Positions 22,287-29,930 of a stretch of 34,611 bases of DNA are shown here, piece after piece; position 1 is the first letter of the stretch, and each line of letters opens with the position of its first letter. The stretch is from Cellulomonas massiliensis JC225 (GTDB taxonomy: Bacteria; Actinomycetota; Actinomycetes; Actinomycetales; Cellulomonadaceae): NCBI RefSeq assembly GCF_000312005.1, contig NZ_HE978588.1, forward strand, positions 1,798,705 to 1,833,315, in the 5' to 3' direction. The notes under the pieces were generated by a model, which ran no database searches, was not told the DNA's origin, and was given only the letters and a program-made list of their open reading frames with translations. Both the position numbers and the translations under genes were made by a program.

Positions 22287-23171
22287 TCAGCGGAAGACGA
22301 TCGTGCGGTGCCCGTCGAGGAGGACGCGGTGCTCGGCGTGCCAGCGCACCGCGCGGGCGAGGGCGCGTCGCTCGACGTCCTGGCCGAGCGCGACGAGGTC
22401 GTCGACGGAGCGGGTGTGGTCCACGCGCTCCACGTCCTGCTCGATGATCGGGCCCTCGTCGAGGTCGGCGGTCACGTAGTGCGCGGTCGCCCCGATGAGC
22501 TTGACGCCGCGGTCGTGCGCCTGGGCGTACGGGCGGGCGCCCTTGAACGACGGCAGGAACGAGTGGTGGATGTTGATGGCGCGCCCGGCCAGCTCGCGGC
22601 ACAGCCCGTCGGAGAGGATCTGCATGTACCGGGCGAGCACGACGAGCTCCACGTCGAGCTCCTCGACGAGCGCGAGCAGCCGGGCCTCCGCCTGCGGCTT
22701 CGTCGCCGCCGTGACGGGCACGTGGTGGAACGGGATGCCGTAGAACGCGGCCAGCGGGGCGAGCTCGGTGTGGTTGGAGACGACGGCGACGATGTCGATC
22801 GGCAGCTTCTCGGAGCGCTGACGGAAGGCCAGGTCGTTGAGGCAGTGCGCGGCCGTCGAGCCCATGACGAGCGTGCGGACCGGGCGCCCCGCCACGTCGA
22901 GCGACCACTGCATCCCGAACCGCTGCGCCAGCGCCGCGAGCGCGCTGCCCAGCTCGTCGGCCGACGCCGCCGACGTCACCTGCACCCGCATGAAGAACAG
23001 CCCCGACAGCGGGTCCCCGAACTGCTGGGACTCGGTGATGTTGCCGCCGTGCTCGGCGAGCAGCCCGGCCACCGCGTGCACGATGCCGGGGCGGTCCGGG
23101 CAGGACAGGGTGAGGACCCAGTGGGTCTCGGCGGGGGCGGCCGGCGCGGCGGCTTCCGAGGTGTGGGACAC
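22287..23171 (-). CDS. purU: Formyltetrahydrofolate deformylase
   Basis: Cytoplasmic enzyme of 294 residues that hydrolyses 10-formyl-THF to THF and formate, balancing the one-carbon pool. An N-terminal ACT domain (about 15-90: HWVLTLSCPDRPGIVHAVAG) usually senses glycine or methionine in this family. The formyltransferase-like domain carries the catalytic set: Asn200 and His202 in INIHHSFLPSFKG, His231 in GATAHYV and Asp238 in ADLDEGPIIEQD. The GTG start at 23171 has no ribosome site; TACTCT (23180-23185, minus strand) lies 8 bases upstream, so the mRNA may be leaderless. Length is normal. It is divergent from a GNAT gene and 1.7 kb from the glyA-folD operon that uses the same cofactor. Confidence 0.95.
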   Translation of the reverse strand: MSHTSEAAAPAAPAETHWVLTLSCPDRPGIVHAVAGLLAEHGGNITESQQFGDPLSGLFFMRVQVTSAASADELGSALAALAQRFGMQWSLDVAGRPVRTLVMGSTAAHCLNDLAFRQRSEKLPIDIVAVVSNHTELAPLAAFYGIPFHHVPVTAATKPQAEARLLALVEELDVELVVLARYMQILSDGLCRELAGRAINIHHSFLPSFKGARPYAQAHDRGVKLIGATAHYVTADLDEGPIIEQDVERVDHTRSVDDLVALGQDVERRALARAVRWHAEHRVLLDGHRTIVFR

Positions 23172-23179
23172 GACGTCCG

Positions 23180-23185
23180 AGAGTA
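23180..23185 (-). promoter_or_regulatory. Candidate -10 element for purU
   Basis: TACTCT on the minus strand ends 8 bases before the GTG start. It fits TANNNT, but no convincing -35 was found. Confidence 0.35.
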
Positions 23186-23206
23186 GTGGGACGCCGCGAC
23201 GGCTGA

Positions 23207-23212
23207 CACGAT
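23207..23212 (+). promoter_or_regulatory. Candidate -10 element of a leaderless promoter for the GNAT gene
   Basis: CACGAT ends 6 bases before ATG 23219, the same geometry as the ROK, mrp and exodeoxyribonuclease genes. The first position deviates from TANNNT. Confidence 0.35.
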
Positions 23213-23218
23213 GGGGTC

Positions 23219-23704
23219 ATGACGCAGCCTGACCTGGAGATCCGCGAAGTCACCGTCGAGGACGCGGGGGAGCTGCTGACGCTGCGCCGGGCGGCCTTCG
23301 TCACGGAGGCGCAGCAGTACGGCGACCCGAGCATCCCGCCGCTCACGCAGACGTACGACGAGCTCGTCGAGGACCTGCAGCGCGACGGCGTGATCACGCT
23401 CGGCGGCTGGTACGGCCACCGCCTCGTCGGGTCGATCCGGATCCTCGTCGAGGGCACGAAGGCCACGCTGGGGCGCTTCGCGGTGGCCCCCGACCTGCAG
23501 GGGCGCGGGCTCGGGACGCAGCTGCTCGAGGCGATCCTGCCGGTCCTCCCCGAGGGGATCGAGGAGGTCTGGGTGTTCACCGGCCGCGACTCGCTGCACA
23601 ACATCGCGATGTACGCGAAGCAGGGCTACGAGCACCAGCACGACCAGAAGGCCGGCGACCTCACCTACGCGTACCTGCGCAAGCTGCTCGGCGCCGACGC
23701 CTGA
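23219..23704 (+). CDS. GNAT-family N-acetyltransferase
   Basis: Cytoplasmic acetyltransferase of 161 residues. The acetyl-CoA-binding motif A is clear as LGRFAVAPDLQGRGLGTQLL; motif B follows as VWVFTGRDSLHNIAMYAKQG with the final YEHQHD. The N-terminus has LEIREVTVEDAGELLTLRRA. The acceptor cannot be told from sequence: small molecules, antibiotics, amino acids or protein N-termini are all possible in this superfamily. It is a single gene, divergent from purU and ended by a hairpin. No Shine-Dalgarno is visible, consistent with leaderless translation. Confidence 0.9.
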   Translation: MTQPDLEIREVTVEDAGELLTLRRAAFVTEAQQYGDPSIPPLTQTYDELVEDLQRDGVITLGGWYGHRLVGSIRILVEGTKATLGRFAVAPDLQGRGLGTQLLEAILPVLPEGIEEVWVFTGRDSLHNIAMYAKQGYEHQHDQKAGDLTYAYLRKLLGADA

Positions 23705-23723
23705 CGACGCCCGCCGCGGCGGG

Positions 23724-23757
23724 CCCGTGGGCGGACGGCGAGCCGCCCGCCCACGGC
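23724..23757. terminator. Hairpin between convergent genes
   Basis: GTGGGCGG pairs with CCGCCCAC, enclosing a smaller CGGC/GCCG stem. It sits between the GNAT stop (23704) and the stop of the minus-strand secreted protein (23762). Confidence 0.65.
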
Positions 23758-23761
23758 CGCG

Positions 23762-24637
23762 TCACTCGTAGCGGGTGAACGTGTAGGGCGACTTCTGGAA
23801 CTTGCCGCCGTAGGTGCTCCACAGCGCCTTCGCGGCCTTCTTCTGCGCCGAGGTGCACGTGTCCGTGTACGCCGCGTAGCGCATCGTGCCGAGCAGCACG
23901 GCGGTCATGCAGTCCGCCTGCTTCTCGATGCCGTTGCCGTCGTGGAGCTTGTCCGTCGCCTTGATCTGCTTGTTGAGGTAGCTCTCGCCCTTGACGAGCT
24001 GGCGGTACTGGACGATGTGCGCGCACTCGTGCAGCGAGACCGCGCGCAGCGTCGCGTCGGGCATCCCCGGCTGCAGGCGGATCTTCTGCTTCCACGTGTA
24101 CGTCTTCTTCAGGCCCTTCGACGTGTACACGCCGGTCCAGCTCCACGCCGTGTCGGCGCGGCCGGCGAGCGAGCCGCCCTTCGGCAGCTCGGCGTTCATC
24201 GGCGTGGAGGGGCAGTACTCGCGCATGTAGTGCCGCGCCTTCGCCAGGTACACCGAGCCCGTCGTCGTGCGGATCCGCAGCGAGTTCGAGACCGCCCGTG
24301 CCACGCCCGACTTCTTCACCACGACGCGGTAGACGTGGCTCCCGGAGCGCGGCACGAACCGGATCGCGAACGCGCCCTTGCTGCCGTTGGCGGTGACCCG
24401 CGTCGTCTTGAGGTTGCTCCACGACGAGCCGGACTCCACCTGGAGGTAGGCGACGTGGCCGGAGCCGGAGGAGACGGCGCCCTTGAGCGTGGTCGCGGAC
24501 TGCGCCTTGACCATCCAGGCGGCGGCGATGCGCACGGTGGGCGCGGGCGCGGCGGCCGTGGCGGGCGCCGACGCGCCGCCCACCACGACGAGCGCGGCGA
24601 CGAGGGCGGACAGGAGGGACGCGAGGCGTCGGGGCAT
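23762..24637 (-). CDS. Secreted protein with HExxH...ExxxD zinc-metallopeptidase signature (uncharacterised)
   Basis: Predicted secreted protein of 291 residues; I do not recognise the family. The start at 24637 follows GTGGAG. A signal peptide (about 1-30, ending ATAAA) leads into a beta-rich region (about 33-125) with an Ig-like look: LKGAVSSGSGHVAYLQVESG and VYRVVVKKSG. The C-terminal half holds HECAH (203-207) and, 30 residues later, E238-K-Q-A-D242. HExxH plus a downstream ExxxD is the gluzincin arrangement, giving predicted zinc ligands His203, His207 and Glu238 with Glu204 as the base. Cys at 142, 205, 243 and 261 could form disulfides outside the cell. It is a single gene with its own promoter region; TACTGT (24675-24680, minus strand) is a candidate -10. 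Peptidase activity is an inference from the motif; a non-catalytic zinc protein is possible. Confidence 0.75.
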   Translation of the reverse strand: MPRRLASLLSALVAALVVVGGASAPATAAAPAPTVRIAAAWMVKAQSATTLKGAVSSGSGHVAYLQVESGSSWSNLKTTRVTANGSKGAFAIRFVPRSGSHVYRVVVKKSGVARAVSNSLRIRTTTGSVYLAKARHYMREYCPSTPMNAELPKGGSLAGRADTAWSWTGVYTSKGLKKTYTWKQKIRLQPGMPDATLRAVSLHECAHIVQYRQLVKGESYLNKQIKATDKLHDGNGIEKQADCMTAVLLGTMRYAAYTDTCTSAQKKAAKALWSTYGGKFQKSPYTFTRYE

Positions 24638-24748
24638 GAGGGGCTCCACGGGCCGGGGTCGGACGAACCGCCCCACAGTACCCACAGCGCCTCGCGCGGC
24701 GGCGCCGCGGTGGTGCGGGACGCTCCGCAGGCGGTCGCCGAGGCTTGC

Positions 24749-24754
24749 TAGCCT
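24749..24754 (+). promoter_or_regulatory. -10 element of the glyA-folD operon
   Basis: TAGCCT ends 6 bases before base 24761, where the riboswitch RNA would begin. No clear -35 was seen. Confidence 0.5.
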
Positions 24755-24761
24755 GTGCTCG

Positions 24762-24840
24762 TCGTGACTGGCGCAACGGGTGGGGCACCACCGGGGAGCG
24801 ACGCAGCAGCAGACCACGGGTCGGACGCCTGGGCCCCCGG
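24762..24840 (+). promoter_or_regulatory. ZTP (pfl) riboswitch aptamer
   Basis: The conserved blocks appear in order: CGTGACTGGCG (from 24763), a GGTGG/CCACC stem, CCGGGGAGCGACG (from 24791), a variable linker, then CGCCTGGGC. These are the hallmarks of the pfl motif, which binds ZMP/ZTP, the signal that 10-formyl-THF is too low for purine synthesis. It lies in the leader of glyA-folD, one of the standard target classes. The variable linker (about 24805-24820) is short. Confidence 0.9.
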
Positions 24841-24864
24841 TCACCACCACACCGGTCCTTCCGA

Positions 24865-24887
24865 GTGCGCGGGTGCCGGACGCGCAC
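24865..24887 (+). promoter_or_regulatory. Hairpin between aptamer and glyA, possible expression platform
   Basis: GTGCGCG (24865-24871) pairs with CGCGCAC (24881-24887) around a 9-base loop, ending 21 bases before the glyA ATG. It has no T-tract. It may act at translation initiation or through Rho; this is not resolved by eye. Confidence 0.4.
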
Positions 24888-24907
24888 GCTGACTGCAAGG
24901 AGCAGCC

Positions 24908-26191
24908 ATGAGCGCCGAGATCCTCGACCAGAACATCGCCGAGCTCGACCCCGAGATCGCCGCCGTGCTCGACGGCGAGCTCGCCCGCCAGCAGGGCACC
25001 CTCGAGATGATCGCGAGCGAGAACTTCGTGCCCCTCGCCGTCCTGCAGGCGCAGGGGTCCGTCCTCACGAACAAGTACGCCGAGGGCTACCCGGGCCGCC
25101 GCTACTACGGCGGCTGCGAGCAGGTCGACATCGCCGAGAACATCGCGATCGAGCGCGCGAAGGCGCTGTTCGGCGCGCAGTTCGCGAACGTCCAGCCGCA
25201 CTCGGGCGCCACCGCCAACGCGGCCGTGCTGCACGCGCTGGCCCGCCCGGGCGACACGATCCTCGGCCTCGCCCTCGACCAGGGCGGCCACCTCACGCAC
25301 GGCATGAAGATCAACTTCTCGGGTCGCCTGTACGACGTGGTGGCCTACGGCGTGGACCCCGAGACGTCGCTCGTCGACATGGCCGAGGTGCGCCGCCTCG
25401 CCCTCGAGCGCAAGCCGAAGGTGATCATCGCCGGCTGGTCCGCGTACCCCCGGCAGCTCGACTTCGCGGCGTTCCGCGAGATCGCCGACGAGGTCGGCGC
25501 CTACCTGTGGGTGGACATGGCGCACTTCGCAGGCCTCGTCGCGGCCGGCGTGCACCCCTCGCCGGTGCCGCACGCGCACGTCGTCTCGTCGACGGTGCAC
25601 AAGACCATCGGCGGCCCGCGCTCCGGCTTCATCCTCACCAACGACGCCGACCTGGCGAAGAAGCTCAACTCCGCGGTGTTCCCCGGCCAGCAGGGCGGCC
25701 CGCTCATGCACGTCGTCGCGGCGAAGGCCGTCGCGTTCAAGATCGCCGGCACCGCGGAGTTCCGCGACCGGCAGGAGCGCACCGTGCGCGGCGCGCAGAT
25801 CGTGGCCGACCGGCTGACGGCGCCGGACGTCGCGGCCGCCGGCGTCACGGTCCGCTCGGGCGGCACGGACGTGCACCTGGTGCTCGTCGACCTGCGGGAC
25901 GCGGCGATCGACGGAAAGCAGGCCGAGGACCTCCTGCACGAGTGCGGCATCACGGTGAACCGCAACGCCGTCCCGAACGACCCGCGGCCGCCGATGGTGA
26001 CCTCGGGCCTGCGCATCGGCACGCCCGCGCTGGCGACCCGCGGCTTCGGCGACGCCGAGTTCACCGAGGTGGCGGACATCATCGCGACCGCGCTCGTCGG
26101 CGGCGAGGGCACGGACGTCGCGGCCCTGCGTGCCCGCGTCGAGAAGCTGACTGGCGCGTTCCCGCTGTACCCGCACCTGAAGCAGTACTGA
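24908..26191 (+). CDS. glyA: Serine hydroxymethyltransferase
   Basis: PLP enzyme of 427 residues converting serine and THF to glycine and 5,10-methylene-THF. ATG 24908 is preceded by AAGGAG. Landmarks are [10 protein letters not shown] near the N-terminus, [24 protein letters not shown] (tetrahydrofolate/PLP site), [17 protein letters not shown], and the PLP-binding Lys232 in [14 protein letters not shown]. Many homologues have HKTLRGPR here, so Ile-Gly for Leu-Arg is a small variation. The last codon overlaps the folD start by one base (TGATG), so the two are co-translated. The upstream ZTP riboswitch should increase expression when 10-formyl-THF is short. Confidence 0.97.
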   Translation: MSAEILDQNIAELDPEIAAVLDGELARQQGTLEMIASENFVPLAVLQAQGSVLTNKYAEGYPGRRYYGGCEQVDIAENIAIERAKALFGAQFANVQPHSGATANAAVLHALARPGDTILGLALDQGGHLTHGMKINFSGRLYDVVAYGVDPETSLVDMAEVRRLALERKPKVIIAGWSAYPRQLDFAAFREIADEVGAYLWVDMAHFAGLVAAGVHPSPVPHAHVVSSTVHKTIGGPRSGFILTNDADLAKKLNSAVFPGQQGGPLMHVVAAKAVAFKIAGTAEFRDRQERTVRGAQIVADRLTAPDVAAAGVTVRSGGTDVHLVLVDLRDAAIDGKQAEDLLHECGITVNRNAVPNDPRPPMVTSGLRIGTPALATRGFGDAEFTEVADIIATALVGGEGTDVAALRARVEKLTGAFPLYPHLKQY

Positions 26192-27072
26192 TGACGGCGC
26201 GGATCCTCGACGGGACGACCACGGCCGCCCGGATCAAGGACGAGCTGCGGGAGCGGGTCTCCGCGCTCGCGGCCCGGGGCGTCGTGCCGGGCCTCGGCAC
26301 GCTGCTCGTCGGCGACGACCCCGGCTCGCGGTGGTACGTCGCGGGCAAGCACCGGGACTGCGCCGAGGTCGGCATCGCCTCCATCCAGGAGGAGCTGCCG
26401 GGCGACGCCACGCAGGAGGACGTCGAGGCGGCCGTGCGGCGGCTCAACGAGAACCCGGCGTGCACCGGCTTCATCGTCCAGCTCCCGCTGCCGAAGGGCG
26501 TGGACACCAACCGGGTCCTCGAGCTGATCGACCCCGACAAGGACGCCGACGGGCTGCACCCGACGAACCTCGGGCGGCTCGTCCTGCGCGTGAACGAGCA
26601 GGTCGCCACGCCGCTGCCCTGCACGCCGCGCGGCATCATCGACCTGCTGCTGCGCCACGACGTGGACCTGCGCGGCAAGGAGGTCGTGGTCGTCGGCCGC
26701 GGGGTGACCGTCGGGCGCTCCATCGGGCTGCTCCTCACGCAGCGGGCGATCAACGCGACCGTCACGCTGACGCACACCGGCACCGCCGACCTCGCGACGC
26801 ACACCCGTGCGGCCGACGTCGTCGTCGCTGCGGCCGGGGTGCCCGGCATCATCACGGCCGACATGGTCAAGCCCGGCGCGGTCGTGGTCGACGTCGGAGT
26901 GTCCCGGGCGACCGACCCGGAGACGGGCAAGAGCCGGGTCGTGGGCGACGTGGACCCGGGTGTCCGGGAGGTCGCCGCATGGGTCTCGCCGAACCCCGGC
27001 GGGGTCGGGCCGATGACCCGGGCGATGCTGCTCAGCAACGTGGTCGACACCGCCGAGCGCCTCGCCGGCTGA
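26191..27072 (+). CDS. folD: Bifunctional methylene-THF dehydrogenase/methenyl-THF cyclohydrolase
   Basis: Cytoplasmic enzyme of 293 residues that turns the 5,10-methylene-THF made by GlyA into 10-formyl-THF. Tyr49 and Lys53 of [11 protein letters not shown] form the folate/catalytic site. [38 protein letters not shown] and the final [10 protein letters not shown] are family signatures. The NADP-binding loop reads [13 protein letters not shown], where many FolD proteins have GRSxxVGxP. Its start overlaps the glyA stop, and a strong hairpin follows 8 bases after its own stop, defining a two-gene operon under the ZTP riboswitch. Confidence 0.97.
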   Translation: MTARILDGTTTAARIKDELRERVSALAARGVVPGLGTLLVGDDPGSRWYVAGKHRDCAEVGIASIQEELPGDATQEDVEAAVRRLNENPACTGFIVQLPLPKGVDTNRVLELIDPDKDADGLHPTNLGRLVLRVNEQVATPLPCTPRGIIDLLLRHDVDLRGKEVVVVGRGVTVGRSIGLLLTQRAINATVTLTHTGTADLATHTRAADVVVAAAGVPGIITADMVKPGAVVVDVGVSRATDPETGKSRVVGDVDPGVREVAAWVSPNPGGVGPMTRAMLLSNVVDTAERLAG

Positions 27073-27079
27073 GCGGACG

Positions 27080-27119
27080 GACGAGGCCCCCGGCGCCGGC
27101 GCGCGCCGGGGGCCTCGTC
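27080..27119 (+). terminator. Terminator of the glyA-folD operon
   Basis: GACGAGGCCCCCGGC (27080-27094) pairs perfectly with 27105-27119 around a 10-base GC-rich loop, starting 8 bases after the folD stop. Confidence 0.85.
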
Positions 27120-27166
27120 GTCACGGGCGCGGCGCCCGTGTCGGTGGCTGCTGGGACGCTCGGCGC

Positions 27167-27928
27167 ATGGACGAGGAGCAGGTGGGCACGGGCGCCGGCG
27201 GCGCCCACGAGACGGCGTCGGCGCCGCGGGCCGTCGCGGCGGCGACCCCGGTGGTGCTGGTGCCGGGGTTCTGGCTGGGCGCGTGGGCCTGGGACGCCGT
27301 CGCGGACGCGCTGCGCGACGCGGGCTTCGACCCGCGCCCGGTGACGCTGCCGGGGCAGGCGCCCGGCGACCCGCGCGACGGCGTGACCCGTGAGCAGCAG
27401 GTCGGGGCGGTCGTGGCCCTCCTCGACGAGCTCGACGGGCCGGTGCTGCTGGTCGGCCACTCGGGCGGCGGCGCCGTCGTGGGCGAGGTCGTCGACCGGC
27501 GCCCGGAGCGCGTGGCCCGTGTCGTGTACGTCGACTCGGGCCCGCTGGAGGACGGGGCGGTGCTCGCGCCGGGCGACGGCGACGTGCCGCTGCCGCCGTG
27601 GTCGGAGGTGGAGGCGTCCAGCCTCGTGGACCTCGACGACGCCGCGCTCGCGGTGTTCCGGGAGCGCGCGGTGCCCGTGCCCGCTCTGGTGGCGCACGGC
27701 CCGGTGCACGTGAGCGACCCCCGCCGGCTGTCCGTCCCGGCGACGGTGGTGTGCACGAGCATCTCCTCGGAGGTGCTGCGGACGATCGCGCACCACGGCC
27801 CGCCGCTGCACACCGAGCTCGGGGACCTCGCCGACGTCACCTACGTCGACCTGCCGACGGGGCACTGGCCGATGTTCAGTCGCCCGGCGGAGCTGGCGCG
27901 GGTCATCGCGGCGGCCGTGGCCGGCTGA
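27167..27928 (+). CDS. Alpha/beta-fold hydrolase
   Basis: Cytoplasmic protein of 253 residues in the small esterase-like alpha/beta hydrolase group. The core begins VVLVPGFWLGAWAWDAVADA (oxyanion-hole side); nucleophile Ser99 lies in LLVGHSGGGAVV; the acid is probably in the region VCTSISSE..ELGDLADV; and His233 is in LPTGHWPMF. The first 27 residues are low-complexity and may not be part of the fold. No ribosome site precedes ATG 27167; the 6-base geometry used by other leaderless genes is only weakly matched (GACGCT). Its stop codon lies 2 bases from the stop of the convergent lipase maturation factor gene. Substrate unknown. Confidence 0.85.
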   Translation: MDEEQVGTGAGGAHETASAPRAVAAATPVVLVPGFWLGAWAWDAVADALRDAGFDPRPVTLPGQAPGDPRDGVTREQQVGAVVALLDELDGPVLLVGHSGGGAVVGEVVDRRPERVARVVYVDSGPLEDGAVLAPGDGDVPLPPWSEVEASSLVDLDDAALAVFRERAVPVPALVAHGPVHVSDPRRLSVPATVVCTSISSEVLRTIAHHGPPLHTELGDLADVTYVDLPTGHWPMFSRPAELARVIAAAVAG

Positions 27929-27930
27929 GC

Positions 27931-29361
27931 TCACCGCAGGCGGACGGGACCGACGACGGTGCCCTGCAGCGTCCGCTCCCACACCAGCCCGTCGCGGCGC
28001 CGCTCCGCACGGGTGGCGAAGCGGTACCGGTACGCCTGTGCCCGGACCCACCGCGGCGGACGGCCCTCGAACGGGTCGTGCCGCAGCAGGCGCAGGACCG
28101 CCGGGTCCGCCCGCAGCAGTGCGCCGAGGAAGGCGTGGAACCACGGCGCTGAGATCCGGCCCAGGGGCAGGAACCACATCATCCAGTCCAGGCGCAGGTG
28201 GTACGGCGCCCACTGCCGGGGCACCCGGCGGGGGTCGCCGGGCTTGCCGGGGAACTCGTAGGCGCGCCAGTCGTCGTCCGCCGGGTCCGCCGCCTCGGTG
28301 CCCTCCACCACGATCTCGACGCGCCGCTTCGTGACCGTGCCGAACGCCCCGTACGCGTTCGCCACCATCCACGGGTTGAAGGCCGCGTTCATGAGCTGGT
28401 GACGGGAGAACAGGTTCCGGAGGGCGGGCCAGGACGCACCGAGCACCAGCGCGGCGCCGACCAGCGTGACGACCGCCCACGCCACGGGCATGGGCGCCGG
28501 GTCCGCGGCGTCCGGCCCGAGGGCCGGGAGCACGGTGGCCCACGCCGCGTCCGTGATCGCCGACGCGGCGAGCACGATCGCGAGCCAGTTCAGCCAGGCG
28601 AAGTTGCCGGTGACGACGAGCCACAGCTGCGTGACGACCATGACGGCGGCCGCGACCGACGCCACCGGGCCGGGGACGAGGAGCAGGACGGGCAGCGCGA
28701 GCTGCGTGACGTGGTTGCCGACCACCTCGACGCGGTGGAACCACGCCGGCAGCAGGTGCGCCTGGCGGCTCAGCGGCCCGGGCATCGGCTGCGTCTCGTG
28801 GTGGTACATGAGGGCGGTCAGGTCCCGCCACTCCGGCCCGCCGCGGATCTTGATGAGCCCGGCGCCCAGCTCCAGCCGGATCACGAGCCACCAGACCAGG
28901 ACGAGCGCGGCCCACGACGCCGGCTGGTCGGTGGAGCCCAGCAGGGACACCGTGAGGAGCGCCTCGCACAGCAGCATCTCCCAGCCGAACCCGTAGAACG
29001 TCTGGCCGACGTGCACGACGGACAGGTAGAGCACGTACAGCAGCACGAAGGCGAGCAGCGGCAGCCACGGGGGCCCGGCCTGGGGGACGCCCACGACGAG
29101 CAGCGCCGAGACGGCGACCCCGGTGAGGGCGAGGACCCGCAGCCGTCGGTCGGTGTACCCCCACCGGAACAGCGACGGCCCGCGCGGCCCGACCGTGGCG
29201 AGGAGCCGGGGGACCGGCAGCAGGCCGTGCTCGCCGAGCAGCGCGGGGAACTGACGCAGCGTGGACCAGAAGGCGACCGCCGCGATCGCGGCGACGCCCC
29301 GCTGCAGGATCTCCCGCCCGATCTCGTAGCCGGGCGCCCCGACCCAGGACAGGTCCGCCAC
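27931..29361 (-). CDS. Lipase maturation factor family membrane protein
   Basis: Multi-pass membrane protein of 476 residues related to vertebrate LMF1, which helps lipases fold in the endoplasmic reticulum; the bacterial role is unknown. The start is GTG 29361 (ADLSWVGAPGYEIGREILQR). Family landmarks are YEIGREILQRGVAAIAAVAF, TFYGFGWEMLLCEA, RLELGAGLIKIRGGPEW, LTALMYHHETQPMPGPLSRQ with WFHRVE, NAAFNPWMVANAYGAFG, and a soluble C-terminal part with YEFPGKPGDPRR and PYHLRLDWMMWFLPLG. Many hydrophobic segments lie between these. CAGACT (29368-29373, minus strand) 6 bases before the GTG is a weak leaderless -10. It ends 2 bases from the convergent hydrolase gene and follows a DUF2809 gene by 44 bases. 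Confidence 0.88.
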   Translation of the reverse strand: MADLSWVGAPGYEIGREILQRGVAAIAAVAFWSTLRQFPALLGEHGLLPVPRLLATVGPRGPSLFRWGYTDRRLRVLALTGVAVSALLVVGVPQAGPPWLPLLAFVLLYVLYLSVVHVGQTFYGFGWEMLLCEALLTVSLLGSTDQPASWAALVLVWWLVIRLELGAGLIKIRGGPEWRDLTALMYHHETQPMPGPLSRQAHLLPAWFHRVEVVGNHVTQLALPVLLLVPGPVASVAAAVMVVTQLWLVVTGNFAWLNWLAIVLAASAITDAAWATVLPALGPDAADPAPMPVAWAVVTLVGAALVLGASWPALRNLFSRHQLMNAAFNPWMVANAYGAFGTVTKRRVEIVVEGTEAADPADDDWRAYEFPGKPGDPRRVPRQWAPYHLRLDWMMWFLPLGRISAPWFHAFLGALLRADPAVLRLLRHDPFEGRPPRWVRAQAYRYRFATRAERRRDGLVWERTLQGTVVGPVRLR

Positions 29362-29405
29362 GTCGCCAGTCTGCCGCCGGGTCCCGGGTCGTGCCGGTCG
29401 TGGCG

Positions 29406-29795
29406 TCAGGCGACGGCGCGGCTCCGCCGGACCCGCGCGTCCACGAGTGCGGCGACCCCCGCACCGGCGGCGTACCAGAGGAGGTCGCCGGTCGCGTAGC
29501 CGGAGCCCAGCACCAGCCGGGCGGCCGGGACGGCCTGCGCCGCCCGCCCCGGCAGCGGCGTGAGCTGGAGGAGCTCCACGGCGACGCACGCCCCGAGCGC
29601 GACAGCTGCCGCGACCCACGGCCGGGTGCGGGGGGCGGCCAGCAGGACGAGCACGACGACGAGCGCGGCGTAGAGGGCCGCGCCGAGACCGTCGGCGAGC
29701 TCCGCCGGCAGGAGGCCGCCGCGGCTGACGAGCAGCCCGACGGGGACGAGCAGCACGGCGACGAGGAGCAGGGGGGCGCGGCGGCGAGCGGGCAC
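29406..29795 (-). CDS. DUF2809 family membrane protein
   Basis: Small membrane protein of 129 residues with about four hydrophobic segments (PLLLVAVLLVPVGLLVSRGG, AALYAALVVVLVLLAA, WVAAAVALGACVAVELLQ, DLLWYAAGAGVAALVD). The pattern VELLQLTPLP, then VLGSGYATGDLLWYAAG fits DUF2809, whose function is not known. The GTG start at 29795 has no Shine-Dalgarno, and a good -10 (TAGCGT) lies 6 bases upstream. It may be co-transcribed with the lipase maturation factor gene 44 bases downstream. Confidence 0.75.
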   Translation of the reverse strand: MPARRRAPLLLVAVLLVPVGLLVSRGGLLPAELADGLGAALYAALVVVLVLLAAPRTRPWVAAAVALGACVAVELLQLTPLPGRAAQAVPAARLVLGSGYATGDLLWYAAGAGVAALVDARVRRSRAVA

Positions 29796-29801
29796 GCGGT
29801 C

Positions 29802-29807
29802 ACGCTA
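29802..29807 (-). promoter_or_regulatory. -10 element of a leaderless promoter for the DUF2809 gene
   Basis: TAGCGT on the minus strand ends 6 bases before the GTG start at 29795. Confidence 0.45.
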
Positions 29808-29918
29808 GGGGAGCCCGCCGGCGCGGGGAGCCGTCACCTGCGGGGGTCGCGTGCAGGCCTCGTGCCGATCCCGGCGACGGCCACGAGCAGGCGATTCGGC
29901 CGTGTCGGCGGCGCCGTG

Positions 29919-29924
29919 TTGGAT
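29919..29924 (+). promoter_or_regulatory. Candidate -10 element of a leaderless promoter for exodeoxyribonuclease III
   Basis: TTGGAT, then GGCGGG, then the GTG at 29931. The GATGGCGGG block recurs at the mrp start (GATGGCGGG then ATG). Confidence 0.4.
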
Positions 29925-29930
29925 GGCGGG

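Noticed and set aside
29391..29930. N-terminal extension of exodeoxyribonuclease III from further upstream
   Set aside because: The extra residues are antisense to the DUF2809 gene and of low complexity; the fold begins immediately after GTG 29931.
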